Positions 1-9,013 of a stretch of DNA of 50,831 nucleotides are shown here, piece after piece; position 1 is the first letter of the stretch, and every line of letters begins with the position of its first letter. Origin of the DNA: Subtercola boreus (GTDB taxonomy: Bacteria > Actinomycetota > Actinomycetes > Actinomycetales > Microbacteriaceae); NCBI RefSeq assembly GCF_003399635.1, contig NZ_NBXB01000022.1:1-50831 (forward strand), written 5' to 3'. The position numbers and the translations under genes were made by a program. The notes under the pieces are model-generated. The model did no database searches. It had not been told where the DNA came from and saw only the letters and a list, made by a program, of their open reading frames with translations.

Positions 1-79
1 CCGCAGCAGACGTCAACGACGACCCCGACGATACCAGGTCCAGAAACTCGTCCAAAACCACACGACTCACACGAACCAT
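1..79 (-). CDS. N-terminal end of a probable transposase, cut by window edge
   Basis: Reading the minus strand from an ATG at 79 gives 26 open codons running off the window. The peptide begins MVRVSRVVLDEFLDLVSSG and continues with Ser/Ala-rich residues. It resembles the helix that precedes the helix-turn-helix of IS30-like transposases (a 'LVxxGxSxxxAA' pattern), but 26 residues cannot establish a family. The DNA between this start and hisD holds a perfect 10-bp palindrome at 102-111 and a direct repeat GACTCCA at 119-125 and 149-155, which may belong to an insertion sequence end. It could equally be an unrelated HTH protein. Confidence 0.35.
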   Translation of the reverse strand, partial: MVRVSRVVLDEFLDLVSSGSSLTSAA

Positions 80-169
80 GCAACGCACCAATCAGATCAG
101 ACGTTGCAACGACCATATGACTCCACCTCGGAAGTTGGGGCCGAAAACGACTCCATGAGGGCGGGTAGG

Positions 170-175
170 TAGAAT
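170..175 (+). promoter_or_regulatory. Putative -10 hexamer of hisD
   Basis: TAGAAT lies 9 nt before the hisD ATG at 185. Transcription starting 6-7 nt downstream would leave a leader of only about two bases. The G-run between hexamer and ATG could instead act as a ribosome binding site of a longer transcript. Confidence 0.4.
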
Positions 176-184
176 CGGGGGGCC

Positions 185-1495
185 ATGATGCAGACCATTG
201 ACTTGCGGGGAATGAACCCGTCACGTGCCCAGTTGCTCGACCTCGTTCCGCGTGCCGTGACGGACGTGGGGGTCGCCACGGAGGCGGCCCGGGCGCTCAT
301 CGAGGCCGTTCGAGCCGAGGGCAGCGCGGCGCTCCGAGCGCAGGCGGCCCGGTTCGACGGTGGCGAGGCCCCGAGCATCCGCGTTCCGCAGAGCGAGATC
401 GACGATGCTGTCGCCGCGCTGGCTCCGGATGTCCGCGGCGCACTCGAAGGCGCCATCGGGCGTGTGCGGCAGGCCACCGCTGCGCAGATCCCGCCCGCCG
501 CGTCGACCTCGCTCGGCGACGGCGCGATCGTGGAGCAGCGCTGGCAGCCGGTCGACCGGGTCGGGCTGTACGTGCCGGGTGGCAAGGCGGTCTACCCATC
601 GAGCGTCGTGATGAACGTCGTGCCGGCGCAGGCAGCCGGAGTTCCGTCGATCGCACTCGTGTCACCCCCGCAGAAGGAATTCGGCGGTCGGGTGCACCCG
701 ACCATCCTGGGGGCCGCCGGCCTCCTCGGCATCACCGAGGTCTATGCGATGGGCGGGGCGGGCGCGATCGGCGCGCTGGCCTACGGCGTGGCCGACCTCG
801 GGCTCGAGCCCGTGCAGGTCATCACCGGCCCGGGCAACGTCTATGTGGCCGCGGCCAAGCGCCTCGTGCGGGGCCGCACTGGCATCGATTCGGAGGCCGG
901 ACCCACCGAGATCCTCATCATCGCCGACCAGACGGCCGACCCCGGATTCGTGGCCGCAGACCTCGTGAGCCAGGCCGAGCACGACGAACTCGCGGCGGCC
1001 GTGCTCGTCACGACCTCCCCGGCCTTCGCAGATGAAGTTCGAGTTGAACTTGAAGGTTTGGCGGATGCCACGCCGCACTCGGCGCGAGTGCTCGTTGCGC
1101 TGAACGGGCAGCAGTCGGCGGTCGTGCTGGTCGACGACCTCGCCGCGGCGGCGCGCTTCAGCGACGCGTACGGGCCGGAGCACCTGGAGATCCAGACGGC
1201 ATCGGACGACGACGTGGTAGCGAGCATCCACAGCGCCGGCGCCATCTTCGTGGGGTCGTACTCGCCCGTGAGCCTCGGGGACTACCTCGCCGGCTCCAAC
1301 CACGTGCTGCCGACCGGTGGGCAGTCGCGGTTCTCCTCGGGGCTGGGGGCGTACACGTTCCTGCGTCCCCAGCAGGTCATCCGGTACTCGCGCGAGGCCC
1401 TCGGCGAGGTGGCCGGGCGCATCCACGCCCTCGCGACCAGCGAGAACCTCCCGGCGCACGCCGAGGCCGTGGCGGCCCGCTTCCCGCGCGAGTAG
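185..1495 (+). CDS. hisD: Histidinol dehydrogenase
   Basis: HisD catalyses the last two steps of histidine synthesis, oxidising L-histidinol to L-histidine with two NAD+ and a zinc ion in the cytoplasm. The 436-residue length is normal for the family. Visible landmarks are GPGNVYV near residue 216, the zinc-site motif SQAEHDE near 263-269, GPEHLEI near 329, and the GSYSPVSLGDYLAGSNHVLP region near 357-377. The start is an ATG-ATG pair (185 or 188). It is a single gene here, separated by about 200 bp from nrdR, so no his operon is visible in the window. Confidence 0.97.
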   Translation: MMQTIDLRGMNPSRAQLLDLVPRAVTDVGVATEAARALIEAVRAEGSAALRAQAARFDGGEAPSIRVPQSEIDDAVAALAPDVRGALEGAIGRVRQATAAQIPPAASTSLGDGAIVEQRWQPVDRVGLYVPGGKAVYPSSVVMNVVPAQAAGVPSIALVSPPQKEFGGRVHPTILGAAGLLGITEVYAMGGAGAIGALAYGVADLGLEPVQVITGPGNVYVAAAKRLVRGRTGIDSEAGPTEILIIADQTADPGFVAADLVSQAEHDELAAAVLVTTSPAFADEVRVELEGLADATPHSARVLVALNGQQSAVVLVDDLAAAARFSDAYGPEHLEIQTASDDDVVASIHSAGAIFVGSYSPVSLGDYLAGSNHVLPTGGQSRFSSGLGAYTFLRPQQVIRYSREALGEVAGRIHALATSENLPAHAEAVAARFPRE

Positions 1496-1511
1496 CGGCG
1501 GCTCCGCTCCG

Positions 1512-1546
1512 CCCGGGTGTGACAGGTCTCTCCCGGGTGTGACAGG
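1512..1546. repeat. Two 15-bp direct repeats upstream of nrdR
   Basis: The 15-mer CCCGGGTGTGACAGG occurs at 1512-1526 and again at 1532-1546, so the copies are 20 bp apart (two helical turns). This spacing on one face of the helix would suit a pair of protein sites, but no regulator is known for it. The remaining hisD-nrdR gap shows no gene. Confidence 0.5.
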
Positions 1547-1687
1547 GCAGTGCATCGGCGATCCTACCGCTGAGCATCCGCGAGCCTGTGCCGTCGGGCA
1601 TCCGGATCCTCGCGAGTCACTGCGCAGGTGGCACCCGCCATCCCGGCCGCAACCATCGGTGGGGCGCGGGCCCGGGCGCCGGAGCGG

Positions 1688-1693
1688 TAAACT
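1688..1693 (+). promoter_or_regulatory. Putative -10 hexamer of nrdR-pyrD
   Basis: TAAACT ends 9 nt before the nrdR ATG at 1703. No good Shine-Dalgarno sequence is present apart from a weak AGAGGC. A very short leader is therefore plausible. Confidence 0.35.
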
Positions 1694-1702
1694 AGAGGCA
1701 CC

Positions 1703-2245
1703 ATGTATTGCCCGTACTGCCGGTACCCCGATTCCCGCGTCGTCGACTCGCGCACATCCGACGACGGCGTCGCCATCCGCCGCCGGCGCCAGTGCCCCGA
1801 CTGCGGCCGCCGCTTCAGCACCACCGAGACCGCGAGTCTCAGCGTCATCAAGCGGAGCGGCGTCGTCGTTCCGTTCAGCCGCGAGAAGATCATGAACGGC
1901 GTGCGGAAGGCCTGCCAGGGCCGGCCCGTCACCGACTCCGATCTCGCGGTTCTCGCCCAGCGCGTGGAGGAGACCGTCCGGTCCACCGGCGCGGCACAGG
2001 TCGAGGCGAACGACATCGGGCTCGCCATCCTGCAGCCCCTCCGCGAACTCGACGAGGTCGCCTACCTCCGCTTCGCGAGCGTCTACCAGGCCTTCGACTC
2101 CCTCGACGACTTCGAGGCCGCGATCACTCTGCTGCGAGTCGAGCACGCCGAGGCTCCGGATGACCGGCAGGGCCGCCCCGCAGCATCCGGAACCGCAGCC
2201 AGGCCCGCCACCTCGAACGCGGCCGCCACCGCCCGGTCCGAGTAG
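1703..2245 (+). CDS. nrdR: Transcriptional repressor NrdR
   Basis: NrdR represses ribonucleotide reductase genes in response to (d)ATP. The zinc ribbon is complete: CPYC at residues 3-6 and CPDC at 31-34, followed by the RRFST segment. An ATP-cone domain covers roughly residues 46-136 ([29 protein letters not shown]). At 180 residues it is about 25 longer than usual because of an Ala/Pro-rich C-terminal tail after residue 150 with no recognisable motif. Only 8 bp separate it from pyrD, so the two are probably cotranscribed. Confidence 0.97.
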   Translation: MYCPYCRYPDSRVVDSRTSDDGVAIRRRRQCPDCGRRFSTTETASLSVIKRSGVVVPFSREKIMNGVRKACQGRPVTDSDLAVLAQRVEETVRSTGAAQVEANDIGLAILQPLRELDEVAYLRFASVYQAFDSLDDFEAAITLLRVEHAEAPDDRQGRPAASGTAARPATSNAAATARSE

Positions 2246-2253
2246 CGGCGCCG

Positions 2254-3291
2254 GTGTACCCCTTCCTGTTCCGGTTCGTTCTGTCGCGCCTCGATCCCGA
2301 GCGGGCGCACCATCTGGCCTACGAGGTGATCCGAAGCCTGCCGCGCACCCGCCTCGGGTCGATCGTGCGGCGCTTCACCGCGCCGGACCCGTCGCTCGCC
2401 GTGCACACGCTCGGGCTCGTCTTCGACTCGCCGTTCGGCGTCGCGGCCGGTTTCGACAAGGACGGCCGCGCCATCGTCGGGCTCGGGATGCTCGGCTTCA
2501 GTCACGTCGAGATCGGCACCCTCACGGCGAAGGCCCAGCCCGGCAATGATCGACCGCGGCTGTTCCGGCTCGTCGCCGACCGCGCGGTCATCAACCGGAT
2601 GGGCTTCAACAACGGGGGAGCGGGGCCCGCTGCCCTGCGTGTCGCGCGAACCTCCTCGGCGCCGTACCGCCCCATCGTCGGCATCAACATCGGCAAGAGC
2701 CGCGTGGTCGACGTCGACGCCGCCATCGATGACTACCGCTCGAGCGCCCGCGCGCTCGCACCCGTCGCCGACTACCTCGTCGTGAACGTCAGCTCACCGA
2801 ACACCCCCGGGCTCCGGGGTCTGCAGGAGCTCGACAAGCTCGCCCCCCTGCTCACCGCCGTGCGCGAGGAGGCGGGCGCCGTTCCGCTGCTCGTGAAGAT
2901 CGCTCCCGACCTCAGCGACGACGAGGTGCGCCGCATCTCCGAACTGGCCGTGACGCTCGGGCTCGACGGCATCATCGCCACGAACACCACGATCTCGCGG
3001 GACGGGCTGGCCGCCGATCCGCGCGTCGTCGTAGCTGCTGGTGCGGGCGGTCTCTCCGGGCCGCCGGTAGCCGCTCGCTCGCTCGAAGTGCTGAAGCTCG
3101 TGCGTTCCGTGGTTCCGGCCGAGCTCTGCGTGATCTCGGTCGGCGGCATCGAGACGGCGGATGACGTGGCCGACCGCCTCGCCGCCGGGGCGACCCTCGT
3201 GCAGGGCTACACCGCGTTCCTCTACCGGGGTCCACTCTGGGCCCGGCAGGTCAACCACGGCCTCGCCGCGCTCCACGCCGCGGCCCACTGA
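2254..3291 (+). CDS. pyrD: Dihydroorotate dehydrogenase (quinone), class 2
   Basis: PyrD oxidises dihydroorotate to orotate in pyrimidine synthesis, passing electrons from FMN to membrane quinone. The 345-residue product keeps the N-terminal helical membrane-association segment (MYPFLFRFVLSRLDPERAHH) that marks class 2 enzymes. Landmarks are AAGFDKDG near 65, NRMGFNNGG near 114, NVSSPNTPG near 178 carrying the catalytic serine, KIAPDLSD near 215, TNTT, and a phosphate-binding GGIETADD/GATLVQGYTAF region near the end. The start is GTG, 8 bp after the nrdR stop. Confidence 0.96.
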   Translation: MYPFLFRFVLSRLDPERAHHLAYEVIRSLPRTRLGSIVRRFTAPDPSLAVHTLGLVFDSPFGVAAGFDKDGRAIVGLGMLGFSHVEIGTLTAKAQPGNDRPRLFRLVADRAVINRMGFNNGGAGPAALRVARTSSAPYRPIVGINIGKSRVVDVDAAIDDYRSSARALAPVADYLVVNVSSPNTPGLRGLQELDKLAPLLTAVREEAGAVPLLVKIAPDLSDDEVRRISELAVTLGLDGIIATNTTISRDGLAADPRVVVAAGAGGLSGPPVAARSLEVLKLVRSVVPAELCVISVGGIETADDVADRLAAGATLVQGYTAFLYRGPLWARQVNHGLAALHAAAH

Positions 3292-3607
3292 ACTCGCGCC
3301 GGGAGGCAGCGCGGGCAGCTCCGCCGCTCGGTCACACCGGTGCATCGGAATGCGCCACAGAATGTCGCTTCCGCACCTGCGCGCGCCGTAGCACAAGCGA
3401 CAAACGGTAGCGCTTCGGATCGCGCGACGGAGGCAACTCGCTGACGTCGGCGCGCGCCCCGCTCGCGCGCCACTTCGGCCCAGAGGCCGTCGTTCGACGC
3501 ATCCGCCACCGTTCGAACAGTCGCGCGAGCACCGAACTGGCGCCGAGCGCGCCGCACAAGCGCGGGGCGCCGGGGGCGCAGCGCTCGACCGGGAGGCGCG
3601 AGCCAGC
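3292..3607. other. Convergent intergenic gap with a small inverted repeat
   Basis: This 316-bp stretch lies between the stops of pyrD and the DUF3043 gene and shows no convincing coding region in six frames. It contains an inverted repeat, TGTCGCTT at 3363-3370 and AAGCGACA at 3395-3402, with a 24-nt loop rich in CG dinucleotides. It has no T-tract, so it is not a typical intrinsic terminator; it matches the recurring pattern of palindromes between convergent genes in this window. Confidence 0.5.
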
Positions 3608-4192
3608 TCAGCTCGGGGTCTGGCCGCGCTTCACCTGGGGCTTCGGCAGCCGCATCGGGCGCAGCTGCAGCGCGCGCATCGCCCCATACCAGCGGAGGCC
3701 GCGGTCGAGCGTGCCGTACTTCGCCCGCAGGCGCTTGTTGATGCGATTGCCCATCAGGTAGATGTCGAGGGCGACGATGATCACGAATGCGTACAGCACC
3801 AGCGTCAGGTAGGTCTGGATCTGCGGATTCGGAACCAGCTGCAGCAGGATGATGCCGAACACCGCCGGGATCACGATCTCACCGATGCTGAACCGCGAAT
3901 CCACGAAGTCGCGAACGAACCGGCGCTGCACGCCCTTGTCGCGGGCGAGCAGGTACTTCTCCTCGCCGGCGGCCATGCCGATGCGGGCCCGCTCGCGGTC
4001 GACCGAGTTCTGCGTCTTCGCCGACCGTGCCGCCTCTTTGCGGTCGCTCGGCACCAGCGGCTTCCGGCGGGCCGCCTCCTGCTCACGGCGGGTGGGCGTC
4101 GGTGCACCCTTGCCCGAACCGGCCTGGCGCAGCTGCGTTGCCGTCTGCTCGGCTATCTCAGTCGGGGCGGCGGGGGTTTGGCGCTTGAACAC
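3608..4192 (-). CDS. DUF3043 family membrane protein
   Basis: The 194-residue product matches the actinobacterial DUF3043 family: a basic, charged N-terminal half with a RKPLVPSDRKEAAR stretch, an ARDKGVQRRFVRDFVDSR segment, then two hydrophobic helices (about residues 110-130 and 135-155) and a basic tail. The family is conserved near ctaC/ctaD in actinobacteria but its function is unknown. I chose a GTG start at 4192, because the peptide MFKRQTPAAP fits the family N-terminus and AAGG lies about 11 nt upstream. It diverges from the M20 peptidase across only 57 bp. Confidence 0.88.
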   Translation of the reverse strand: MFKRQTPAAPTEIAEQTATQLRQAGSGKGAPTPTRREQEAARRKPLVPSDRKEAARSAKTQNSVDRERARIGMAAGEEKYLLARDKGVQRRFVRDFVDSRFSIGEIVIPAVFGIILLQLVPNPQIQTYLTLVLYAFVIIVALDIYLMGNRINKRLRAKYGTLDRGLRWYGAMRALQLRPMRLPKPQVKRGQTPS

Positions 4193-4236
4193 AATCAGTC
4201 CTTGAGTCACGCAGGCGGCGGATACTGCCTGCCTTC

Positions 4237-4242
4237 TAAGAT
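4237..4242 (+). promoter_or_regulatory. -10 hexamer of a leaderless M20 peptidase transcript
   Basis: TAAGAT is followed by exactly 7 nt and then the ATG at 4250, with no Shine-Dalgarno sequence. In actinobacteria this layout places the transcription start on the A of the start codon. Confidence 0.55.
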
Positions 4243-4249
4243 TACCCGT

Positions 4250-5692
4250 ATGACCGAGCAACAGGGCACGTCCGACCGCCAGCACACAGCATCGAGCGAG
4301 CGTGAGGAGGGCATCCGAACCTTCCTTGCCGGTGCACTGCCGGCCACGATCGCCGACCTCACCGATCTCGTGCGCATCCCGAGCGTGTCGTGGAGTGCCT
4401 TCGATCCCGCCCACGTCGCTGCCAGTGCCGCAGCCGTCGCCGCGCTGTTCGATGCGACGGGAGTCTTCGACGAGGTCGCAGTGAAGCAGGCCGTGGCAGA
4501 CCCGCAGAGCGGCGAACTCGGCCAGCCCGCCGTCCTCGCCACCCGCAGAGCCAGGAACGGCCGCCCGACCGTGCTGCTCTACGCCCACCACGACGTGCAG
4601 CCTCCGGGTGAGGATGCCGACTGGGACTCCCCGCCGTTCGAGCCGACGGTCCGCGGCGACCGTCTCTACGGCCGCGGGGCCGCCGACGACAAGGCGGGCG
4701 TGGTCTCGCACCTTGCCGCCGTGCGTGCTCTCGCCCACGAATTCGGCGACGACCTCGATCTCGGCATCGTCGTGTTCATCGAGGGCGAGGAGGAGTTCGG
4801 GTCCCGCTCGTTCGCCGACTTCCTCGAGCAGAACCGCGAGGCCCTGGCGGCCGACGTGATCATCGTCGCCGACTCCGACAACTGGAACGTCGACACGCCT
4901 TCTCTCACCATCAGCCTCCGCGGCAATGTCACCTTCAAGCTCACCGTCGAGACGCTCGAACACGCTTCACACTCCGGGATGTTCGGGGGAGCCGCCCCCG
5001 ACGCCATGATGGCCATGGTGCGCCTCCTCGCCACGCTGCACGCACCCGACGGCAGCGTCGCGGTCGCCGGCCTCACCGAATCCGGTGAGCAGGTGCCCGA
5101 CGGCCCCGAGGCCCTGGCGGACTTCGCCCGAGACGCCGCCCTCCTGCCCGGCGTCACCCCGATCGGCAACGGACCCGTGCTCGGCAGGCTCTGGGCGAAG
5201 CCCGCCATCACGATCACCGGCATCGACGCGCCGAGTGTTGCGAACGCATCGAACACGCTTCTGCCGAAGGTCTCCGTGCGCCTGAGCGCCCGCATCGCGC
5301 CGGGACAGGATGCAGCGGAGGCACTCGCTGCGCTCGAAGCCCACATCCATGCCAACGTGCCCTTCGGTGCGCACGTGGAGATCAGCGACGCCGACGGTGG
5401 CCAGCCGTTCCTCGTCGACACGAGCGGCTGGGCCGTCACCGCCGCCAAGCAGGCGATGGCCGACGGCTGGGGTGTCGAGCCGATGGAGACGGGGATCGGC
5501 GGGTCCATCCCGTTCATCGCCGACCTGGTGCGGGTGTTCCCTGAGGCGCAGATCCTCGTGACCGGCGTCGAGGACCCCGACACCCGTGCCCACAGCCCCA
5601 ACGAGTCGCTCCACCTGGGCGTCTTCAAGCGCGCGATCCTGACCGAAGCGCTGCTTCTCACCCGGCTGGCCGGGAAGCCGATTCCGGAATAG
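4250..5692 (+). CDS. M20 family dipeptidase
   Basis: A cytoplasmic zinc peptidase of the M20 family, likely hydrolysing dipeptides or N-acyl amino acids. The 480-residue protein shows the metal-binding AHHDVQPPG motif near residue 111, GRGAADDKAG near 140-150 with the bridging aspartate, the catalytic pair in EGEEEFGS near 178, and ADSDNWN near 207. A lid or dimerisation domain containing SLRGNVTFKLTVE follows. The frame extends upstream to 4178, but the ATG at 4250 is preferred because it fits the family N-terminus and the leaderless promoter. The exact substrate cannot be inferred. Confidence 0.93.
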   Translation: MTEQQGTSDRQHTASSEREEGIRTFLAGALPATIADLTDLVRIPSVSWSAFDPAHVAASAAAVAALFDATGVFDEVAVKQAVADPQSGELGQPAVLATRRARNGRPTVLLYAHHDVQPPGEDADWDSPPFEPTVRGDRLYGRGAADDKAGVVSHLAAVRALAHEFGDDLDLGIVVFIEGEEEFGSRSFADFLEQNREALAADVIIVADSDNWNVDTPSLTISLRGNVTFKLTVETLEHASHSGMFGGAAPDAMMAMVRLLATLHAPDGSVAVAGLTESGEQVPDGPEALADFARDAALLPGVTPIGNGPVLGRLWAKPAITITGIDAPSVANASNTLLPKVSVRLSARIAPGQDAAEALAALEAHIHANVPFGAHVEISDADGGQPFLVDTSGWAVTAAKQAMADGWGVEPMETGIGGSIPFIADLVRVFPEAQILVTGVEDPDTRAHSPNESLHLGVFKRAILTEALLLTRLAGKPIPE

Positions 5693-5776
5693 AAGGGGCC
5701 GCTCGCAGGTTCTCCCCGTAGAATTCCCCTCAACCGCTGTGTTTGTCACACCACCGTGTCACCCTAAGGAGACGTC

Positions 5777-6145
5777 ATGAGCGACACCATCTCACTCACC
5801 TCGCAGGTCGAGGCACCCGCCCACAAGGTCGGTCTCACCGACGGCGCCGCCGCGAAGGTGAAGAGCCTGCTCGGCCAGGAGGGTCGCGACGACCTGCGCC
5901 TGCGTGTGGCTGTCCAGCCCGGTGGATGCTCGGGCCTGATCTACCAGCTCTACTTCGATGAGCGCCAGCTCGACGGTGACGGCGTCGTCGACTTCGATGG
6001 CGTCGAGGTCATCGTCGACAAGATGAGCGTGCCCTACCTCGACGGAGCGACCATCGACTTCGAGGACACCATCCAGAAGCAGGGCTTCACGATCGACAAC
6101 CCGAACGCCGGCGGCAGCTGCGCGTGCGGCGACTCCTTCCACTAG
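5777..6145 (+). CDS. erpA: Iron-sulfur cluster insertion protein ErpA (HesB/IscA family)
   Basis: An A-type carrier that delivers Fe-S clusters to target apoproteins. The 122-residue product carries the three family cysteines: one in PGGCSGLIYQL (about residue 51) and the CACGDSF pair at 115 and 117. A strong AAGGAG precedes the ATG, and a TAGAAT hexamer at 5719-5724 is a possible -10 giving a leader of about 45 nt. Its position just before the oxidase genes is typical for Microbacteriaceae. Strong hairpins follow, so it is probably monocistronic. Confidence 0.95.
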   Translation: MSDTISLTSQVEAPAHKVGLTDGAAAKVKSLLGQEGRDDLRLRVAVQPGGCSGLIYQLYFDERQLDGDGVVDFDGVEVIVDKMSVPYLDGATIDFEDTIQKQGFTIDNPNAGGSCACGDSFH

Positions 6146-6207
6146 GAGCAGGCGGCCCGAGGGCCTCCCGAACCGGCTGCTGACGCAACTGGTCAAAAAA
6201 TTTCTAC

Positions 6208-6275
6208 GCTGAGTAGAATCACTCAGCTTTACCCCCCGAGGCCCGTCATCTGGCGGATCTCGGGGGGTATTTCGT
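6208..6275 (+). terminator. Double hairpin terminator after erpA
   Basis: Two hairpins occur in tandem: GCTGAGT/ACTCAGC at 6208-6227 with a 6-nt loop, followed by TTT, and a perfect 11-bp stem, 6230-6240 against 6259-6269, starting TACCCCCCGAG and followed by TTTCGT. It separates erpA from ctaC. Confidence 0.75.
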
Positions 6276-6365
6276 GCTCTGGGCACATCCAGACACACCT
6301 GTCAGGCCCCCGCCGCCAAACATCCAGCCGAGATTCGACACATTAGGCTAGGCAGCGTCAAATAC

Positions 6366-6378
6366 ACTTGACTCAAGT
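6366..6378. promoter_or_regulatory. 13-bp palindrome upstream of ctaC
   Basis: ACTTGA-C-TCAAGT is a perfect odd palindrome lying 31-43 nt before the ctaC start, overlapping a possible promoter. It is a candidate operator; the regulator is unknown. Confidence 0.4.
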
Positions 6379-6408
6379 ATCGCCAGCAGTAGTTCCGAAG
6401 GGTTTCAG

Positions 6409-7296
6409 GTGCGCTCGAACAGACGTCTCAGATGGGTCGCCATTCCCGTCATGGTGAGCATGGGCCTTCTCCTGGCCGGATGCTCCCAGCAGCAGCTCCA
6501 GGGCTTCCTCCCGGGCGAGCAGGGCACCACGAACAACACCGACAAGGTCACCGGCCTCTGGGTGACGTCGTGGCTCGTGCTCCTCGCCGTGGGTGTCATC
6601 ACCTGGGGTCTCACGATCTGGGCGGTCGTCGTGTTCCGCCGCCGCCGTGGCCAGACCGGTCTCCCGGTGCAGCTGCGCTACAACATGCCCATCGAGATCT
6701 TCTACACGGTGGTCCCCCTGATCCTGGTGCTCGGCTTCTTCGCCTTCACCGCAAAGGACCAGGCCGAGATCGAGCAGCCCTACTCCGCTCCCGACGAGGT
6801 CATCTCCGTCTACGGCAAGCAGTGGGCCTGGGACTTCAACTACGTCAACCAAAATGTCTACAGTGCTGGTGTGCAGGCCCAGGCCGACCCGGCAGACGCG
6901 AAGGGCGCGCTCGTCGAGAGCGAGATACCGACGCTCGTGCTCCCGGTCGACAAGAAGATCACGATCGAATTGCACTCTCGCGACGTCATCCACTCCTTCT
7001 GGGTCATCGACTTCCTCTACAAGAAGGACATGATCCCGGGCAAGACGAACTACATGTACGTCACGCCCGAGCGCATCGGCACGTTCGCCGGCAAGTGCGC
7101 GGAGCTCTGCGGTGAGTACCACTCCGACATGCTCTTCAACGTGAAGGTCGTGTCGCAGGCCGACTACGACGCCTACACGAAGTCCCTCGCCGACCAGAAC
7201 TTCGTCGGTCAACTGGGCGACGACTATAACCGCAACACCAACCTTCCCGGCACGGTCTCGCCCCTGGCAGAGTCCTCGTCGGACACTTCGAAGTAG
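6409..7296 (+). CDS. ctaC: Cytochrome c oxidase subunit II
   Basis: CtaC receives electrons from the cytochrome bcc complex through its CuA centre at the outer face of the membrane. The 295-residue protein starts with a lipoprotein-type signal ending LLLAGC (lipidated Cys about residue 25), then two transmembrane helices. The CuA ligands are intact: CAELCGEYHSDM (Cys230, Cys234, His238, Met241) and an upstream histidine in VIHSFWV near 194. The start is GTG at 6409 with GAAGGG about 8 nt upstream. ctaD starts 9 bp after its stop, giving a ctaC-ctaD-ctaF operon. Confidence 0.97.
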   Translation: MRSNRRLRWVAIPVMVSMGLLLAGCSQQQLQGFLPGEQGTTNNTDKVTGLWVTSWLVLLAVGVITWGLTIWAVVVFRRRRGQTGLPVQLRYNMPIEIFYTVVPLILVLGFFAFTAKDQAEIEQPYSAPDEVISVYGKQWAWDFNYVNQNVYSAGVQAQADPADAKGALVESEIPTLVLPVDKKITIELHSRDVIHSFWVIDFLYKKDMIPGKTNYMYVTPERIGTFAGKCAELCGEYHSDMLFNVKVVSQADYDAYTKSLADQNFVGQLGDDYNRNTNLPGTVSPLAESSSDTSK

Positions 7297-7305
7297 AAGG
7301 CGACG

Positions 7306-9012
7306 ATGAGCACACTGACTGCGCCGAGAATCACGCCCATCGAACGCAAGGGCAACGTTCTCGTCAAGTGGATCACCTCCACCGACCACAAGACGATCGG
7401 GTACATGTACCTGATCTCGTCGTTCATCTACTTCTGCCTCGGCGGAGTGATGGCCCTGGTCATCCGTGCCCAGCTGTTCGAGCCCGGTGCCGACCTGCTG
7501 GCCACCAAAGACCAGTACAACCAGCTGTTCACGATGCACGGCACGATCATGCTGCTCATGTTCGCCACCCCGCTCTTCGCCGGGTTTGCGAACGTGCTCA
7601 TGCCGCTGCAGATCGGTGCTCCGGATGTCGCGTTCCCCCGTCTGAACGCGTTCGCCTACTGGCTCTACAGCTTCGGCTCGCTCATCGTGGTCGCCGGCTT
7701 CCTCACCCCTCAGGGTGCCGCATCGTTCGGCTGGTTCGCGTATGCGCCCCTGTCGAGCACCACCTTCACGCCGGGTGACGGCGGAAACCTCTGGGTCTTC
7801 GGGCTCGTGCTCTCGGGCTTCGGCACCATCCTCGGTGGCGTCAACTTCATCACGACGATCATCACGATGCGTGCCCCCGGCATGACCATGTTCCGTATGC
7901 CGATCTTCACCTGGAACGTGCTCGTCACGTCCATCCTCGTGCTGATGGCCTTCCCCGTTCTGGCGGCGGCGCTCAGCGCCCTCGGTATAGACAGGGTGTT
8001 CGACGGGCACATCTACGATGCGGCGAACGGCGGCGTGCTGCTCTGGCAGCATCTGTTCTGGTTCTTCGGGCATCCGGAGGTGTACATCATCGCGCTGCCG
8101 TTCTTCGGCATCATCTCCGAGGTGCTCCCGGTCTTCAGTCGCAAGCCGATCTTCGGCTACAAGACCCTGGTCTACGCGACGATCTCCATCGCGGCCCTCT
8201 CGGTCACGGTGTGGGCGCACCACATGTACGTCACCGGATCGGTGCTCCTGCCCTTCTTCGCCCTGATGACCATGCTCATCGCTGTGCCGACAGGCGTGAA
8301 GATCTTCAACTGGGTCGGAACGATGTGGCGGGGCTCCGTGACCTTCGAGACCCCGATGATGTGGGCGATCGGCTTCCTGATCACCTTCACTTTCGGTGGT
8401 CTGACGGGTGTCATCCTGGCGTCGCCGCCGCTCGACTTCCACGTGTCGGACTCCTACTTCGTCGTCGCCCACTTCCACTACGTGGTGTTCGGCACCGTGG
8501 TGTTCGCGATGTTCTCGGGCTTCTACTTCTGGTGGCCCAAGTGGACCGGCAAGATGCTGAACGAGAAGCTCGGGCAGTGGCACTTCTGGTTGCTGTTCAT
8601 CGGGTTCCACACCACGTTCCTCATCCAGCACTGGCTCGGTGTGGTGGGTATGCCCCGCCGGTACGCCTCGTACTCCCCGACAGACGGTTTCACCTGGATG
8701 AACCAGATCTCCACGGTCGGTGCCTTCCTGTTGGCGTCGTCGATGATCCCGTTCTTCCTGAACGTCTACATCACGGCCCGCAACGCGCCGAAGGTCACCG
8801 TCAACGACCCGTGGGGTTACGGCCGGTCACTCGAGTGGGCGACATCCTGCCCGCCGCCCCGGCACAACTTCACGTCGATCCCGCGGATCCGCTCGGAGTC
8901 TCCAGCCTTCGACCTGAACCACCCCGAGGCCGGTATCCCGGTCGGCGTGGGACCTGCGAAGGATGCTCCCGATGCGCCCACCTACGACATGGACCAGGAG
9001 AAGGTGAAATAG
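7306..9012 (+). CDS. ctaD: Cytochrome c oxidase subunit I
   Basis: The catalytic subunit of aa3-type oxidase, reducing oxygen at the haem a3-CuB site while pumping protons. The 568-residue protein has twelve expected membrane helices and the hallmark motifs: the haem a histidine in TMHGTIM, HPEVYI with the CuB His-Tyr pair, the HH pair in WAHHMYVTG, and HFHYVVFG with the haem ligands. The C-terminal hydrophilic tail is Pro/Asp-rich. It lies between ctaC and ctaF with one base before the ctaF start. Confidence 0.98.
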   Translation: MSTLTAPRITPIERKGNVLVKWITSTDHKTIGYMYLISSFIYFCLGGVMALVIRAQLFEPGADLLATKDQYNQLFTMHGTIMLLMFATPLFAGFANVLMPLQIGAPDVAFPRLNAFAYWLYSFGSLIVVAGFLTPQGAASFGWFAYAPLSSTTFTPGDGGNLWVFGLVLSGFGTILGGVNFITTIITMRAPGMTMFRMPIFTWNVLVTSILVLMAFPVLAAALSALGIDRVFDGHIYDAANGGVLLWQHLFWFFGHPEVYIIALPFFGIISEVLPVFSRKPIFGYKTLVYATISIAALSVTVWAHHMYVTGSVLLPFFALMTMLIAVPTGVKIFNWVGTMWRGSVTFETPMMWAIGFLITFTFGGLTGVILASPPLDFHVSDSYFVVAHFHYVVFGTVVFAMFSGFYFWWPKWTGKMLNEKLGQWHFWLLFIGFHTTFLIQHWLGVVGMPRRYASYSPTDGFTWMNQISTVGAFLLASSMIPFFLNVYITARNAPKVTVNDPWGYGRSLEWATSCPPPRHNFTSIPRIRSESPAFDLNHPEAGIPVGVGPAKDAPDAPTYDMDQEKVK

Positions 9013-9013
9013 C

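Noticed and set aside
662-2146. Long minus-strand ORF of 494 codons opposite hisD and nrdR
   Set aside because: It is the mirror frame of two well-supported genes; high GC at third positions creates long antisense ORFs, and its peptide is low-complexity without any family motif.
6373-8631. 752-codon minus-strand ORF opposite ctaC and ctaD
   Set aside because: Antisense shadow; the peptide is rich in charged residues (E, R, H, D) as expected from reversed GC-rich codons, while the plus strand encodes clear oxidase subunits.
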